Notes: generated from the letters alone by a model not told the origin. A DNA stretch of 64,000 bases from JAVBWI01 sp036677445 (GCA_036677445.1 JAVBWI010000023.1:62001-126000); one strand, 5' to 3'; counted from the stretch's first letter, positions 1 through 8,963 are shown. A program made the numbers and translations.

Positions 1-1
1 G

Positions 2-106
2 CAAACTGAATGCAATGTTGAATATTTCCTCAACGATATCAACATTACCTATGTTGTACGGCAATTAAAAAGGAGTGCAGCCCTATTTTTTGACCTGATT
101 AAGTGA
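2..106 (+). CDS. C-terminal fragment of an unrecognised protein (cut by window edge)
   Basis: An open frame enters from the left edge and stops at 104-106, giving 34 codons. The ending reads ...YVVRQLKRSAALFFDLIK. I do not recognise it. It may be the end of a real gene or of a transposon remnant, since the next 20 kb contain several remnants. Without upstream sequence nothing more can be said. Confidence 0.25.
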   Translation, partial: QTECNVEYFLNDINITYVVRQLKRSAALFFDLIK

Positions 107-124
107 ATTTTATAAAAATTTACT

Positions 125-175
125 ATAGACCCGTAGGTCTATATGCGCTATAATCGTTATAGACCCGCCGGTCTA
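125..175 (+). promoter_or_regulatory. Promoter with two TetR operator palindromes
   Basis: Two near-identical palindromes are present: ATAGACC-CGTA-GGTCTAT at 125-142 and TAGACC-CGCC-GGTCTA at 160-175. A perfect TATAAT lies between them at 149-154. A TAGACC hexamer at 126-131 sits 17 bases upstream and could act as a weak -35. One palindrome therefore covers the -35 region and the other the start of transcription. This is the usual layout of an autorepressed TetR promoter, and the next gene encodes a TetR protein. Confidence 0.8.
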
Positions 176-208
176 CCATGATGCTTCTTGACTGAAAGGG
201 GTAAGGCT

Positions 209-829
209 ATGTACGAAAGATTCTATGAACTTGATATGGAAAAGCAGCAGCGCATTTTAGACGCCTCGCTGGAGGAGTTTTCCCAAAATGGTTATGAGCT
301 TGCCAATACCAACGAGCTTGTCAAAAGGGCCAATATCGGCAAGGGGATGTTGTTCCGTTACTTTGATAGTAAGGCAGGGTTGTTTTTCTATCTGGCGGAT
401 TATTGCTTTGACAGGATAGAAAAAGAACTGTTTGATAGGCTGGATTTGAATGACCGGGATATATTTTCAAGATACCGACAGCTTGAGCAATTAAAAGCAT
501 CCATGTTGAAAAAAAACAGTACACTCTATTCTTTTGCCGCTGTTGCACTAAATACGCAAAATAAAGAGCTGATAGATGGTATGTATGAAAAGAAACGACG
601 CTTTATCCAGTCTGGGAATAGGATCTTTAACAATCTGGACACAAGCCGTTTCCGCGACGAGACATCGGTAGACAGGGTAGTTAAAATTATCGCGTGGACG
701 GTTTCCAGCTTTGAGCGCGAACTACTGCCGAAAGCGGGAGAGCTTCTAAAAGCATCAGACATGCAGGATAAATTTTTCCAAGAGTTTGATGCCTATCTGA
801 AAACAATGGAACAGAACTTTTACAAATAA
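209..829 (+). CDS. TetR family transcriptional regulator
   Basis: This 206-residue protein has an N-terminal TetR helix-turn-helix (about residues 10-55), with the typical run ILDASLEEF, then NELVKRANIGKGMLFRYF and a Ser-Lys after the recognition helix. The C-terminal part is a divergent ligand and dimerisation domain. A TTG seven codons upstream would be in frame, but the ATG at 209 follows GAAAGGGG at a proper distance and is preferred. The gene is followed after 14 bases by an ABC exporter pair. It most likely represses its own operon through the two palindromes at 125-175. The inducer is unknown, though regulators in this setting usually sense the toxic compound that is exported. Confidence 0.9.
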   Translation: MYERFYELDMEKQQRILDASLEEFSQNGYELANTNELVKRANIGKGMLFRYFDSKAGLFFYLADYCFDRIEKELFDRLDLNDRDIFSRYRQLEQLKASMLKKNSTLYSFAAVALNTQNKELIDGMYEKKRRFIQSGNRIFNNLDTSRFRDETSVDRVVKIIAWTVSSFERELLPKAGELLKASDMQDKFFQEFDAYLKTMEQNFYK

Positions 830-843
830 GGAGGGGATTTTTT

Positions 844-1758
844 ATGTTAGCGATACAGACGCAGAGGTTGACCAAGACATTTGGGAAAACAAAAGCCCTC
901 AATGAGTTGAACTTTGAAGTAAAGCAGTGCGAAACGCACGGCTTTCTCGGGCCAAACGGCGCGGGCAAGTCCACGACCATCCGCGTGTTAATCGGCGCGC
1001 TCAAAAGGGATGGCGGTGAGGCAAAGCTGTTTGGCGGCGACGTGTGGCGCGACGCGGAATCGCTGCACAAAAGGCTTGTTTATGTGCCAGGGGATGTACG
1101 GCTGTGGCCAAATCTTACCGGTGGTGAGGTCATCGACCTGTTAGGAAAACTGCGCAATGGCTTTTCAGCCGTAAAGCGCAAGGAATACATTGAACGCTTC
1201 CAGCTAGACCCCACAAAAAAATGCCGGTCATACTCGACGGGCAATCTGCAAAAGGTGGCGTTGGTTTCGGCATTTGCTTCCGATGTGGATTTATACCTGT
1301 TCGATGAACCGACCAGCGGCCTTGACCCTTTGATGGAGGCGGTTTTCACGCAAAGCGTATTGGAACTCAAAAAGGCCGGCAAGACGGTTTTGCTATCCAG
1401 CCACATTCTTGCGGAAGTGGAGGCTCTTTGTGACCGCATCAGCATTATCCGGGACGGAAAAATCGTGGAGTCCGGTACATTGGTCAAACTGCGTCATTTG
1501 ACGCGCAGCAACGTAACCGTTTCCACCGCAAAGCCGGTGATGGGGCTTGAAACCCTATCCGGCGTTCACGATCTCAATGTCGATGGAAACACGTCTCATT
1601 TTCAAGTGGACGACGCGGAAATGTCCAATGTGATGCGGCATATCACAGGCTATGAAATTCTCTCTTTAGTATGTACGCCGCCCACTCTGGAAGAACTTTT
1701 TCTGCGTCACTACGGCGACCAAATTCCCAGAACTGCACCCACGAAAGGCGGTGTGTGA
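844..1758 (+). CDS. ABC transporter ATP-binding protein (drug-export type)
   Basis: A 304-residue ATPase of an ABC-2 type exporter. It shows Walker A GPNGAGKS (residues 36-43), a degenerate signature STGNLQK (131-137) in place of LSGGQ, Walker B YLFDEP (151-156) and an H-loop in LLSSHILAE. The extended C-terminal part (about 220-300) is usual for DrrA/CcmA-like exporters. A strong AAGGAGG precedes the ATG. It lies between the TetR gene and the permease gene, two bases from the latter, so the three form one operon. It energises export of an unidentified hydrophobic compound, probably an antibiotic or bacteriocin. Confidence 0.92.
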   Translation: MLAIQTQRLTKTFGKTKALNELNFEVKQCETHGFLGPNGAGKSTTIRVLIGALKRDGGEAKLFGGDVWRDAESLHKRLVYVPGDVRLWPNLTGGEVIDLLGKLRNGFSAVKRKEYIERFQLDPTKKCRSYSTGNLQKVALVSAFASDVDLYLFDEPTSGLDPLMEAVFTQSVLELKKAGKTVLLSSHILAEVEALCDRISIIRDGKIVESGTLVKLRHLTRSNVTVSTAKPVMGLETLSGVHDLNVDGNTSHFQVDDAEMSNVMRHITGYEILSLVCTPPTLEELFLRHYGDQIPRTAPTKGGV

Positions 1759-1760
1759 AT

Positions 1761-3347
1761 ATGAAAAGCAAAGTAATACGGGATACAGGCTACTATCTGC
1801 GAGTTATATTTCGCCGTGACCGTATCCGGCTTATCCTCTGGCCGCTCTTGTTTACCATACTCCTTGTCTATTCAGCGTGGAGTTTGGTAGACTTGCTACC
1901 GGATCAGGCGGCGATTGAAACGGAAGCGGAAATACTCAAAAACCCGTTCACCATTGCCACATCGGGGCCGGGGTACGGGCTGGGCGCTCCCAATCTTGGC
2001 GTGATTTTGGCGCACAAATCGTTTCTGGCCTTTGCGGTCATTGTGGCGATGATGAGCATATCTCTCACGGTGCGCTATACAAGGAGGGAGGAATCCGCCG
2101 GATACTCCGAATTATTCCGCTCCACCGCTCTCAACCGTCACGCCGGAAATCTATCTGCGCTTTTAATTGTTACAGCCTTTAACCTTGCGATATGGCTGCT
2201 CTCGGCGGTTGGGCTGAGCGCTTTGGGAATAGATGGCATAACCTCGCACGGTTCATTCCTCTTTGGCGCAGCGTTCGCCGGAGTGGGGCTAGTATTCATG
2301 GGTGTGGCTGCTTTGGTAAGTCAATTTACGTCAAGCCCACGAAGCGCTACGATGCTTTCTGTTGTAATACTCGCACTGTTTTTTGGCATACGCGCAATCG
2401 GGGATTTGGGGTCGAGGGCACTTTCGTGGTTCTCGCCGCTTGGATGGGCGCAGGCTACACAACCCTATGCCAATGAAACTTGGTTGCCCCTGCTGCTCTG
2501 CCTGATATGTGCGGCGGGGTTTGTCCTGCTTGCGTTCCGATTGAGTGAAAAAAGAGATTTTGGAGCTGGTCTTATCCGGTCGCGAGAAAGAAAAGAAACG
2601 GTCTCGAAGGGCCTTTTATCCCCCCATGGTTTAGCGTTTCGTTTGCAGCGCGGAAGTCTGATTGGCTGGATGGCAGGTATGGCTGTTTTCGCAATCGCCT
2701 TTGGGACGCTTACCGGCATTGTGGTAGAGTATATGAACGACCCTAATGCGTTTTTGCTCGGCGTAAAGTTTGTAGATGAGTTTTTTGCCCGTATGCTTCA
2801 ATTTATAGCATTTGGGGTGGCACTGTATGGCATCACTTCTATGAGCTGGCTGAACCGGGAGGAAAAAGATACTCACCTTGAGCTTGTTGTAAGCACAAAC
2901 ACCACAAGACGGCAGTGGTTTTTCAGCCATTCGCTTATCGCCATCGCTGGAAGCGCCGCCATGATTGTACTGGCTTCGCTGTTTTTTGGGCTTGCATCTG
3001 CGGGAACAACAGGCGACAGCGCGGCGTTTCCGCGCATCCTGCTGGCGGGAATATCTTATATCCCGGCTGTTTGGGCGGTCATAGGCATAGCTGCCTTTGT
3101 CTACGGTTTTTCGAGAAAGGCCGGCGTGTTGCCATATATCGTTTTGGTTTATTCGCTGGTTTTATCCCTGTTTGCTTCGGGCCAGAACATTCCCGGATGG
3201 ATGTTGTGGCTGTCTCCGTTTGGGAAACTGCCCTTTGTACCTTATGAAAGCTTTCAACTAACTCCTGTTTTATTGCTGCTCGGTATAGGAATAGTATTCG
3301 TAACAGCAGGCTTTTTGGGATTTAGAGAGCGGGATGTGAAAGAATAA
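1761..3347 (+). CDS. ABC-2 type exporter permease
   Basis: A 528-residue integral membrane protein with about twelve hydrophobic segments in two similar halves, as in fused ABC-2 permeases of the tetronasin-exporter kind. The frame stays open 30 codons further upstream, but the ATG at 1761 lies just after the stop of the ATPase gene and begins with a short basic cytoplasmic stretch (MKSKVIRDTGYYLRVIFRR), so it is taken as the start. It forms the membrane channel for the ATPase encoded just upstream. The substrate cannot be told from the sequence. An IS3 remnant begins within a few bases of its stop codon. Confidence 0.9.
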   Translation: MKSKVIRDTGYYLRVIFRRDRIRLILWPLLFTILLVYSAWSLVDLLPDQAAIETEAEILKNPFTIATSGPGYGLGAPNLGVILAHKSFLAFAVIVAMMSISLTVRYTRREESAGYSELFRSTALNRHAGNLSALLIVTAFNLAIWLLSAVGLSALGIDGITSHGSFLFGAAFAGVGLVFMGVAALVSQFTSSPRSATMLSVVILALFFGIRAIGDLGSRALSWFSPLGWAQATQPYANETWLPLLLCLICAAGFVLLAFRLSEKRDFGAGLIRSRERKETVSKGLLSPHGLAFRLQRGSLIGWMAGMAVFAIAFGTLTGIVVEYMNDPNAFLLGVKFVDEFFARMLQFIAFGVALYGITSMSWLNREEKDTHLELVVSTNTTRRQWFFSHSLIAIAGSAAMIVLASLFFGLASAGTTGDSAAFPRILLAGISYIPAVWAVIGIAAFVYGFSRKAGVLPYIVLVYSLVLSLFASGQNIPGWMLWLSPFGKLPFVPYESFQLTPVLLLLGIGIVFVTAGFLGFRERDVKE

Positions 3348-3363
3348 GAGCAGCAGACAAACC

Positions 3364-3642
3364 GTATATCAGTATACATCGTTTCCCTTTAAAGAGCTGA
3401 CGGGGAAATACGGGATCACACCGTCTATGTCCAGACCGGGAACACCGCTTGACAATGCCTGCGCGGAGAACTTCTTTAGCATTCTCAAATGTGAATGCAT
3501 CTATCGTGAAAAACCCAAGACGCTGGACGAAGCTGAACAGCTGATCGACGAGTATATTGAATACTATAATTACGAACGCTTACAAGTTAAGTCTGGTTGT
3601 ACACCATACGAATGGCGTACCATGGCAGGCAATGCTGCGTAA
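3364..3642 (+). pseudogene. IS3-family transposase (OrfB) C-terminal remnant
   Basis: The frame reads QYTSFPFKELTGKYGI, MSRPGTPLDNACAENFF and then IDEYIEYYNYERLQ. This matches the end of the DDE integrase domain of IS3-family transposases (IS150 group), including the last catalytic Glu in DNACAENFF. The N-terminal two thirds, with both catalytic Asp residues, are missing. The open frame begins immediately after the exporter permease stop, so the insertion or a deletion ended exactly there. No terminal inverted repeats were recognised. The remnant cannot move by itself. Confidence 0.85.
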
Positions 3643-3733
3643 ATCATAGAAATATTAAGCAATCATGCGATAGCGTTCAAAAATCACTGTCCGCTCCCAT
3701 GGGTTCGCTACAATGCTCATTTGGCCGGGGTGC

Positions 3734-3754
3734 ATACCTGATAACGAAAGGTAT
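3734..3754. repeat. Inverted repeat ATACCT-N9-AGGTAT, copy 1
   Basis: The core ACCTGATAACGAAAGGT recurs at 14145-14161, and a variant ACCTAATAACGAAGGGT lies at 14126-14142. The copies sit next to remnants of a Y-family polymerase and a SNF2 helicase. They may be a recombination site or part of one ancestral element. Confidence 0.6.
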
Positions 3755-3805
3755 GGCGCCCCCTGCCCTACCATGAATACCGACATTAGCTGGCGTAGTA
3801 AAGCT

Positions 3806-3828
3806 CACCGGTTGCGGTGGTTTTTTTT
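3806..3828 (+). terminator. Rho-independent terminator
   Basis: Stem CACCG-GTTG-CGGTG followed by a run of eight T. The stem is short but GC-rich. It lies upstream of the SOS-type promoter. Confidence 0.55.
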
Positions 3829-3855
3829 GGTTGCCTGCAAATATGCCCTATCCTG

Positions 3856-3902
3856 TTGACATAGGATGAGCTGCGAATTATACCAGTATCGAACAAGTGT
3901 TC
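3856..3902 (+). promoter_or_regulatory. Promoter with LexA/DinR SOS box
   Basis: TTGACA at 3856-3861 and TATACC at 3879-3884 are 17 bases apart. Just downstream lies CGAACAAGTGTTC (3890-3902), which matches the Gram-positive LexA box pattern CGAAC-N4-GTTC. This is the expected control for a damage-induced Y-family polymerase, although the gene that follows is truncated. Confidence 0.7.
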
Positions 3903-4053
3903 CTGTCTATAAAATTGTGCCGAGGCTTATGAACGCATGGAATTGTTTCACTTATTTCCCATGACTGCTTTGGGGAAAATACTATTGGTCTGTGTGGCAG
4001 ATCAAATCCTAATTTGCCGAGAGGATTCATAAGGAGGTGGCGGGAGAAGAATC

Positions 4054-4320
4054 ATGAAGGACAGAGTTTACATCGCAATCGATCTGAAATCCTTCTACGC
4101 TTCTGTGGAATGTGTCGAGCGGCAACTTGATCCGATGACCACCAACCTTGTCGTCGCTGATGCCAGCCGCACAGAAAAAACCATCTGCCTCGCCGTCACC
4201 CCGTCTCTCAAGGCATACGGGATCTCCGGTAGGGCGAGGCTATTTCAGGTCGTGCAAAAGGTCAAGGAGGTAAACACGAAGCGGCGGCGCAAAGCACCGG
4301 GACGTACCTTTTCCGGTTGA
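4054..4320 (+). pseudogene. Truncated Y-family DNA polymerase (UmuC/UvrX type), N-terminal part
   Basis: Only 88 residues remain of a protein normally about 400 or more residues long. They include the palm start YIAIDLKSFYASVECVER with the metal-binding Asp and the tyrosine steric-gate region, followed by TICLAVTPSLKAYGISGRAR. The frame stops after the conserved stretch KAPGRTFSG, and no continuation is visible in the next 200 bases. Such polymerases carry out error-prone lesion bypass and are common on integrative elements and phages of Firmicutes. The SOS promoter upstream is still intact, so the fragment may still be transcribed after DNA damage. Confidence 0.85.
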
Positions 4321-4516
4321 GTTGAAAGAATAGATTTACAAAGTACACGTTGAAATGTTCAAGGCCCATCTACCGTACCAGCCGGCCATCATATCATCGG
4401 AGATATTCGAACCTGTCGAAACCCTCTTCCATTTTTGTGGATTTTGTAATAATATATCGATATAAAATGACCGCAGTCAATTAATATTATATTCAAAAGA
4501 AACAGGGTAAAAGAAA

Positions 4517-5170
4517 ATGCCTTACAGCAGCGAAAGCAGAAGAATAAAAGCCAACGATACAAAGCAGAAGATCTATAAGAGTGCGGAGAAGCTGTTTGCA
4601 TCCCATGCCTACCACGAGGTAAGCGTAGATGAGATTGTGAAAATGGCGGGCGTTGCCAAAGGCTCTTTTTATGTGCATTTTGCTTCCAAAGACGCTCTGT
4701 ATGCCTCCCTGTTTTCAGACTATGTAGCCAGAGTCGATATGGATTACAAGTCCTATCTCGATTCCTTGCCTGCGGATATACCTGCCTCAGACAGGCTGCT
4801 GTTATTAATAGGAAAAATAGTCGATGTAATGATCAATACGGTCGGCTATGAAAAACTTAAGGCTGTCTATCAATTGCAAATAGCAAAAACAATCAATATG
4901 GAAGTGATTAATGGGTATAACCGGGGCCTTTATAATATGGTTGAAGATGTACTCGCTTGCGGCATACAAAAAGGGGAATTCAAGGAAGCGTTGCCGCTTG
5001 AATTTTTGTCCAGGCATTTCGTAATGGCCATAAGAGGAATCACCTATGAATGGTGCATCCGTTACCCTGATTTTGATTACAAAGCGCAGATGTTGCAGCA
5101 TTTCAAGCTTTTGCTGAATGGGCTGCACGGCCCGATTTCTCCTGACCAAATGGATCGATCCGGACGGTAA
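4517..5170 (+). CDS. TetR/AcrR family transcriptional regulator
   Basis: A 217-residue protein with an N-terminal TetR domain (about residues 13-60): KIYKSAEKLFASHAYHEVSV, then DEIVKMAGVAKGSFYVHFASK. The C-terminal domain is a helical ligand-binding part. The start ATG at 4517 follows a purine-rich stretch (AGGGTAAAAG). A small palindrome TGAC-CGCA-GTCA at 4468-4479 upstream may be its operator. The next gene is the broken surface-protein gene at 5221, 50 bases downstream. Whether the regulator controlled that gene is unknown. It is not closely similar to the TetR at 209. Confidence 0.88.
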   Translation: MPYSSESRRIKANDTKQKIYKSAEKLFASHAYHEVSVDEIVKMAGVAKGSFYVHFASKDALYASLFSDYVARVDMDYKSYLDSLPADIPASDRLLLLIGKIVDVMINTVGYEKLKAVYQLQIAKTINMEVINGYNRGLYNMVEDVLACGIQKGEFKEALPLEFLSRHFVMAIRGITYEWCIRYPDFDYKAQMLQHFKLLLNGLHGPISPDQMDRSGR

Positions 5171-5220
5171 GACGTCCCGAAGCTATAAAGATTTCCTATG
5201 TACAAAGGAGAGCGAGAAAT

Positions 5221-6253
5221 ATGAAAAAGATCCTGGCCGCGTTGCTGTGTGCGGCGCTGGCGCTTACGCTGGTTCCGCAGGCGGTTTTTGCGGTGGAAGG
5301 AGATACTTCCGCGGGAGATAGCTGCATGGGAACAGGCCTAATCCCTCCCGCCCAAACCGCCACGATGTCCGGGCTGCCCAAGTCGAGAGCGCGGCCATCA
5401 CGCTGACCAACCCCACAAAAACCGACTTTAACTTCGCTGGCTGGTCGGGCACAGGCATCATGGGCGGCCCGGTAATGATTGTGACCATCCCGGCAGGCTC
5501 CATTGGCGACCGGGCATACACCGCTCACTGGACGCCGATTGCGTATGCTTTAACCTACGATCTGGATGGCGGCACGTCCAACAATCCTACAAGCTATACC
5601 GCGGAGAGCGCGGCCATCACGCTGACCAACCCCACAAAACCCGGCTACGACTTCGCCCGCTGGTCGGGCACGGGCATCACGGGCGGCCTGGTAATGACCG
5701 TGACCATCCCAGCGGGCTCTACAGGCGACCGGACATACACCGCCCACTGGACGCTGACGCCTCCGGCAATTCGTTCCGCATATTGACGGACAGCGCCACG
5801 GGCATATCCGTATCCGGCAATGGCATCCACAGGGGTGCGCAGCTGAACGTAAACACGATGAATGCCCAATCACTACCTGCGCATATGCGGAAAGCGATTG
5901 CAAGCGGCAAAATGATCGTCGGGTACGACATCACACTCTCCGGCGGATTTAGGGGCAACACCACACTCTCCTTCCCCGTGGGCGCGGCATATGAAGGCCG
6001 GGTTGTCACGATCCTCCACTATGTGAGCGGTCGGGTAGAGACCTATACGGCAGTGGTGGAAAACGGCATGGCGACGATCACGGTAGACAGCCTTTCTCCC
6101 TTTGCAATACTCAGTACGGGTGTAACGGTGCCGGATACCGTCGTAACCGATCCGCCCAAGACGGGGGATGGTGTAAAGCCGGTCGGTTTTGTAATGCTGG
6201 GCCTTGCGGCACTCTGCGCCCGCTATCTGGTAAGGAAGAAGCGCAAAGCATAA
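5221..6253 (+). pseudogene. Frameshifted InlB-B-repeat surface protein with PPKTGD anchor
   Basis: Three frames together spell one surface protein. The first (5221-5406) has a signal peptide ending PQAVFAVEG. The second (about 5385-5786) holds two nearly identical InlB B-repeats, each with NPTKPGYDFARWSGTGI-like and YTAHWT motifs. The third (about 5765-6253) carries the C-terminal module starting LTDSATGISVSG and ending with PPKTGD, a membrane helix and KKRKA. At least two frameshifts, near 5385 and 5765, break it. Intact relatives of the C-terminal module are at 6350 and 17249. An AAGGAGAG site precedes the ATG. If the frameshifts are real rather than assembly errors, no anchored product can be made. 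Confidence 0.8.
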
Positions 6254-6295
6254 ACACGATAAAAAGGACGAGGGGTGCGAAAACGAATCCGAGGT

Positions 6296-6324
6296 CCCCG
6301 AAAAAGTCGAAAGGCTTTTTGGGG
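6296..6324. repeat. Hairpin between two surface-protein genes
   Basis: CCCC-G-AAAAAG and CTTTTTGGGG pair around an 8-base loop with one bulged base. No T run follows, so termination is doubtful. The preceding bases (AAAAAGGACGAGG) resemble the left arm of the terminator found after the related gene at 20181. Confidence 0.4.
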
Positions 6325-6349
6325 TGAAAATGGAAAAGGAGAGAAACGA

Positions 6350-8917
6350 ATGAAAAGGACGTGGTTTTTGTGTATTCTGATCTGCGCGTTCATAGCGCTA
6401 ACGCTACTGCCGACGGGGGCGCAAGCCGCCGTGATCGGCGGCGTATTTGAATACACGAATCCCAACGGCAGCCTGCAGAGTTTTATCGAGGCCGACCTGC
6501 AAGACGCGCCGTTTCATCAGCCGCCCGGTTCATACGATTACCCAGTCGTGACCAGTCTCAAAATTACCGGGGCGATGGCGGACGCTGACTATACGTTTAT
6601 CAAAGACTATCTTCACTCCCTGGCGACGCTGGACATTAGCGGCGTGACCTCAAGCCTGCCGGATTATGCGTTTCGGGAATGCGCCAGCATAGAAACGATC
6701 CGGCTACCGGCGGATGTGGAAATTTCAACATTTATGTTCCTCTACTGCAGCAGCCTGAAAACGCTGGGGATTGGGAGCGGGGCGCTCACTGATAGGGTAA
6801 TCGACCTGAACGGCTATACTAAAGACTCGTTTGGCGGCTCCGCATTTCACGGCTGCGATAGCATAGAAACAGTCCGGCTGCCGGCGGACGCGGTAATCTC
6901 GAACTCTATGTTCGTCATCTGCAGCGGTCTGAAAACGCTGGCGGTTGGCAGCGGGGCACTCGCCGATGGGGTGATCGACCTAAATGGCTATAACGCAGTC
7001 TCGTTTGGCGAAAATGCGTTTGCGGGCTGCCACAGCATAGAAACGGTCCGGCTGCCGGCAGACAAGGCGATTTCAAAAAGAATGTTCTACGATAGCGGTC
7101 TGAAAACGTTAGGGGTTGGCAGCGGCGCCCTCACCGAAGGCGTGATAGATTTGAGCGGCTATACCGCCTCGTTTGGCGATTCTGCGTTTTGGGGCTGCAC
7201 CGGCATAGAAACGGTCCGACTGCCGGCGGATATAGCGATTTCAGGCATGTTCGGTGGCTGTACCAATCTGAGAACGCTGGGGGTCGGGAGCGGGACTCTC
7301 ACCGATGGAGTAATCGACCTGAGCGGCTATTCCGCAGCCTCGTTCAGCAACATGGCGTTCTATGGTTGCAGCGGTATAGAAACAGTCCGACTGCCAGCCG
7401 ATGTGGCGCTTTCACCAAGCATGTTCGATAGCTGTACCAATCTGAAAACCCTGGGGGTTGGGAGCGGAGCGCTCATCGACGAGGTGATCGACCTGACAGG
7501 CTACACCGCGCCATCGTTTGGCGACTCTGCGTTTTATGGCTGCAGCGGTATAAAAACAGTCCAGCTGCCAGCGGATGTAGCGCTTTCAGTATGTGTGTTC
7601 GACAGCTGTACCAATCTGAAAACCCTTGGGGTTGGGAGCGACGCGCTTACCGACGCGGTGATCGACCTGAGCGGCTATACCGCGGACATGTTTGGAGACG
7701 CTGCGTTTGTGAACTGCAGCGGTATAGAAACGGTCCGGCTGCCGGCGGGCATCGCGATTTCACGAAACATGTTCGTAAACTGCAGCAGCCTGAAAACGCT
7801 GGGAGTTGGCAGCGGGGCGCTTACCGACGGGGTGATCGACCTGCTTGGGTATACCCTGGCCCAATTTGGCCACTTTGCGTTTCAAAACTGCACCAGCATA
7901 GAAATGGTCAGGCTGCCGTCGGGCACGACGATTTCAATTGAGATGTTCAAGGGCTGCAGCAGCCTGACCACGGCCGTATTTACGGGCAATACCGCCCCTA
8001 CAATTTGGATGAATGCATTCTACGACGTGAACTGCGTTGCCTGCGTACCTGATAAGGACAGCGGCGGGTATGAGGCCGCTGCGTTTTCCCAGCATTTTTC
8101 AGAGGTTCATAGCATCTCGCTGCCCGCATTCAGCGCAGCCCCGCAAAACCAGACAACAACAGAAGGACAGACGGTTTCCTTTTCCGTGGCAGTAATTCCC
8201 GGAGCGCCCGCGACCTGTACGCTGCAATGGCAGGCATCCGCCGATGAGGGCGTAAGCTGGGACGATATCGCAGGAGAAAACGGCGATACGCTGCGTTTTG
8301 ATGCCGCCACCGTTTCGCAGAATGGCTGCCGGTACCGCTGTGTGGCCGCCAGCCTCGTTGGCAGCGCCGTTTCCTCCGACGCGATACTGACGGTTAACGC
8401 CATCGTGAACGCTGAGAGGACATCCGACCGCTGTATTCCCCGCAAGCTTACCGATAGTACAACGGGCGTCATGGTTTCTGGCACCATTGATAAGAATGCG
8501 CGGCTTATGGTCAAGTCCCTTGCGCTGCATCATGATCCTGCCTGCGACACCATACGCGAGGCGCAAAAGAATGGGCAGCTCATATTGGGCTATGATATCA
8601 GCCTGAACCGAAGCTTTATTTCTCCCCTTACGGTTTCCATTCCCGTGGGCAGTCCACACAACAGGGAGACCGTTACCATCCTCCACTGTATAAACGGCAG
8701 GCTGGAAACGATCATCGCAACGGTAGTCGACGGTGTGGCAACGTTCACGGTGACGGCGCTCTCGCCTTTCGCGGTAACGACCGGCTTGTTGGTACCGGAT
8801 AGCGTGGTGACCGACCCGCCCAAGACGGGCGACACGGCAACGCCGTGGGGCTTCACGCTGATCGGGCTGGCGGCGGCTTGTGCAGGCTACATGGCAATGA
8901 AGCGGCGCAGGGGATAA
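6350..8917 (+). CDS. BspA-like leucine-rich-repeat cell-surface protein with PPKTGD anchor
   Basis: This is an 855-residue secreted protein. The frame is open 25 codons further upstream, but the ATG at 6350 follows AAGGAGAG and starts a good signal peptide cut after TGAQA. About eight repeats of 57-60 residues follow, each with IETVRLPADVAIS, MF, LKTLGVGSGALTDGVIDL and GYTA..FGDSAF motifs, characteristic of BspA/LRR_5 proteins. Next comes an Ig-like domain (about 595-685), then a C-terminal module starting LTDSTTGVMVSG. The end is PPKTGD (from residue 823), a hydrophobic helix and KRRRG, a sortase-type wall-sorting signal with Pro-Pro instead of Leu-Pro. It probably acts in adhesion or nutrient binding. 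No sortase gene is in the window. Confidence 0.88.
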   Translation: MKRTWFLCILICAFIALTLLPTGAQAAVIGGVFEYTNPNGSLQSFIEADLQDAPFHQPPGSYDYPVVTSLKITGAMADADYTFIKDYLHSLATLDISGVTSSLPDYAFRECASIETIRLPADVEISTFMFLYCSSLKTLGIGSGALTDRVIDLNGYTKDSFGGSAFHGCDSIETVRLPADAVISNSMFVICSGLKTLAVGSGALADGVIDLNGYNAVSFGENAFAGCHSIETVRLPADKAISKRMFYDSGLKTLGVGSGALTEGVIDLSGYTASFGDSAFWGCTGIETVRLPADIAISGMFGGCTNLRTLGVGSGTLTDGVIDLSGYSAASFSNMAFYGCSGIETVRLPADVALSPSMFDSCTNLKTLGVGSGALIDEVIDLTGYTAPSFGDSAFYGCSGIKTVQLPADVALSVCVFDSCTNLKTLGVGSDALTDAVIDLSGYTADMFGDAAFVNCSGIETVRLPAGIAISRNMFVNCSSLKTLGVGSGALTDGVIDLLGYTLAQFGHFAFQNCTSIEMVRLPSGTTISIEMFKGCSSLTTAVFTGNTAPTIWMNAFYDVNCVACVPDKDSGGYEAAAFSQHFSEVHSISLPAFSAAPQNQTTTEGQTVSFSVAVIPGAPATCTLQWQASADEGVSWDDIAGENGDTLRFDAATVSQNGCRYRCVAASLVGSAVSSDAILTVNAIVNAERTSDRCIPRKLTDSTTGVMVSGTIDKNARLMVKSLALHHDPACDTIREAQKNGQLILGYDISLNRSFISPLTVSIPVGSPHNRETVTILHCINGRLETIIATVVDGVATFTVTALSPFAVTTGLLVPDSVVTDPPKTGDTATPWGFTLIGLAAACAGYMAMKRRRG
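6680..7960 (+). repeat. Eight tandem LRR-coding repeats of about 171-180 bp
   Basis: The stretch resembling GAAACGGTCCGGCTGCCGGC recurs near 6689, 6868, 7049, 7207, 7378, 7553, 7728 and 7899. Similarity at the DNA level is high enough for copy-number change by recombination. Confidence 0.75.
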
Positions 8918-8930
8918 AACGTTGTATGGC

Positions 8931-8963
8931 AAAAGGGCGAGGCATCGTGCCTTCATCCTTTTT
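8931..8963 (+). terminator. Probable terminator after the BspA-like gene
   Basis: AAAAGGGCGAGGC and GCCTTCATCCTTTTT pair imperfectly around ATCGT, and the right arm ends in T5. It is similar in layout to the terminator at 20181-20217. Confidence 0.5.

Larger units (their letters stand above)
3643..4053 (+). other. Intergenic stretch with mobile-element debris and regulatory signals
   Basis: No convincing gene is present. The stretch holds an inverted repeat at 3734-3754, a possible 28-codon reading frame starting with ATG near 3773 and running through a terminator-like hairpin, and an SOS-type promoter (3856-3902) that leads into the polymerase remnant at 4054. Confidence 0.6.

Noticed and set aside
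6680..7960. Regular repeats that might be taken for a CRISPR array
   Set aside because: The units are about 175 bases, stay in one reading frame and encode LRRs. There are no spacers and no cas genes.
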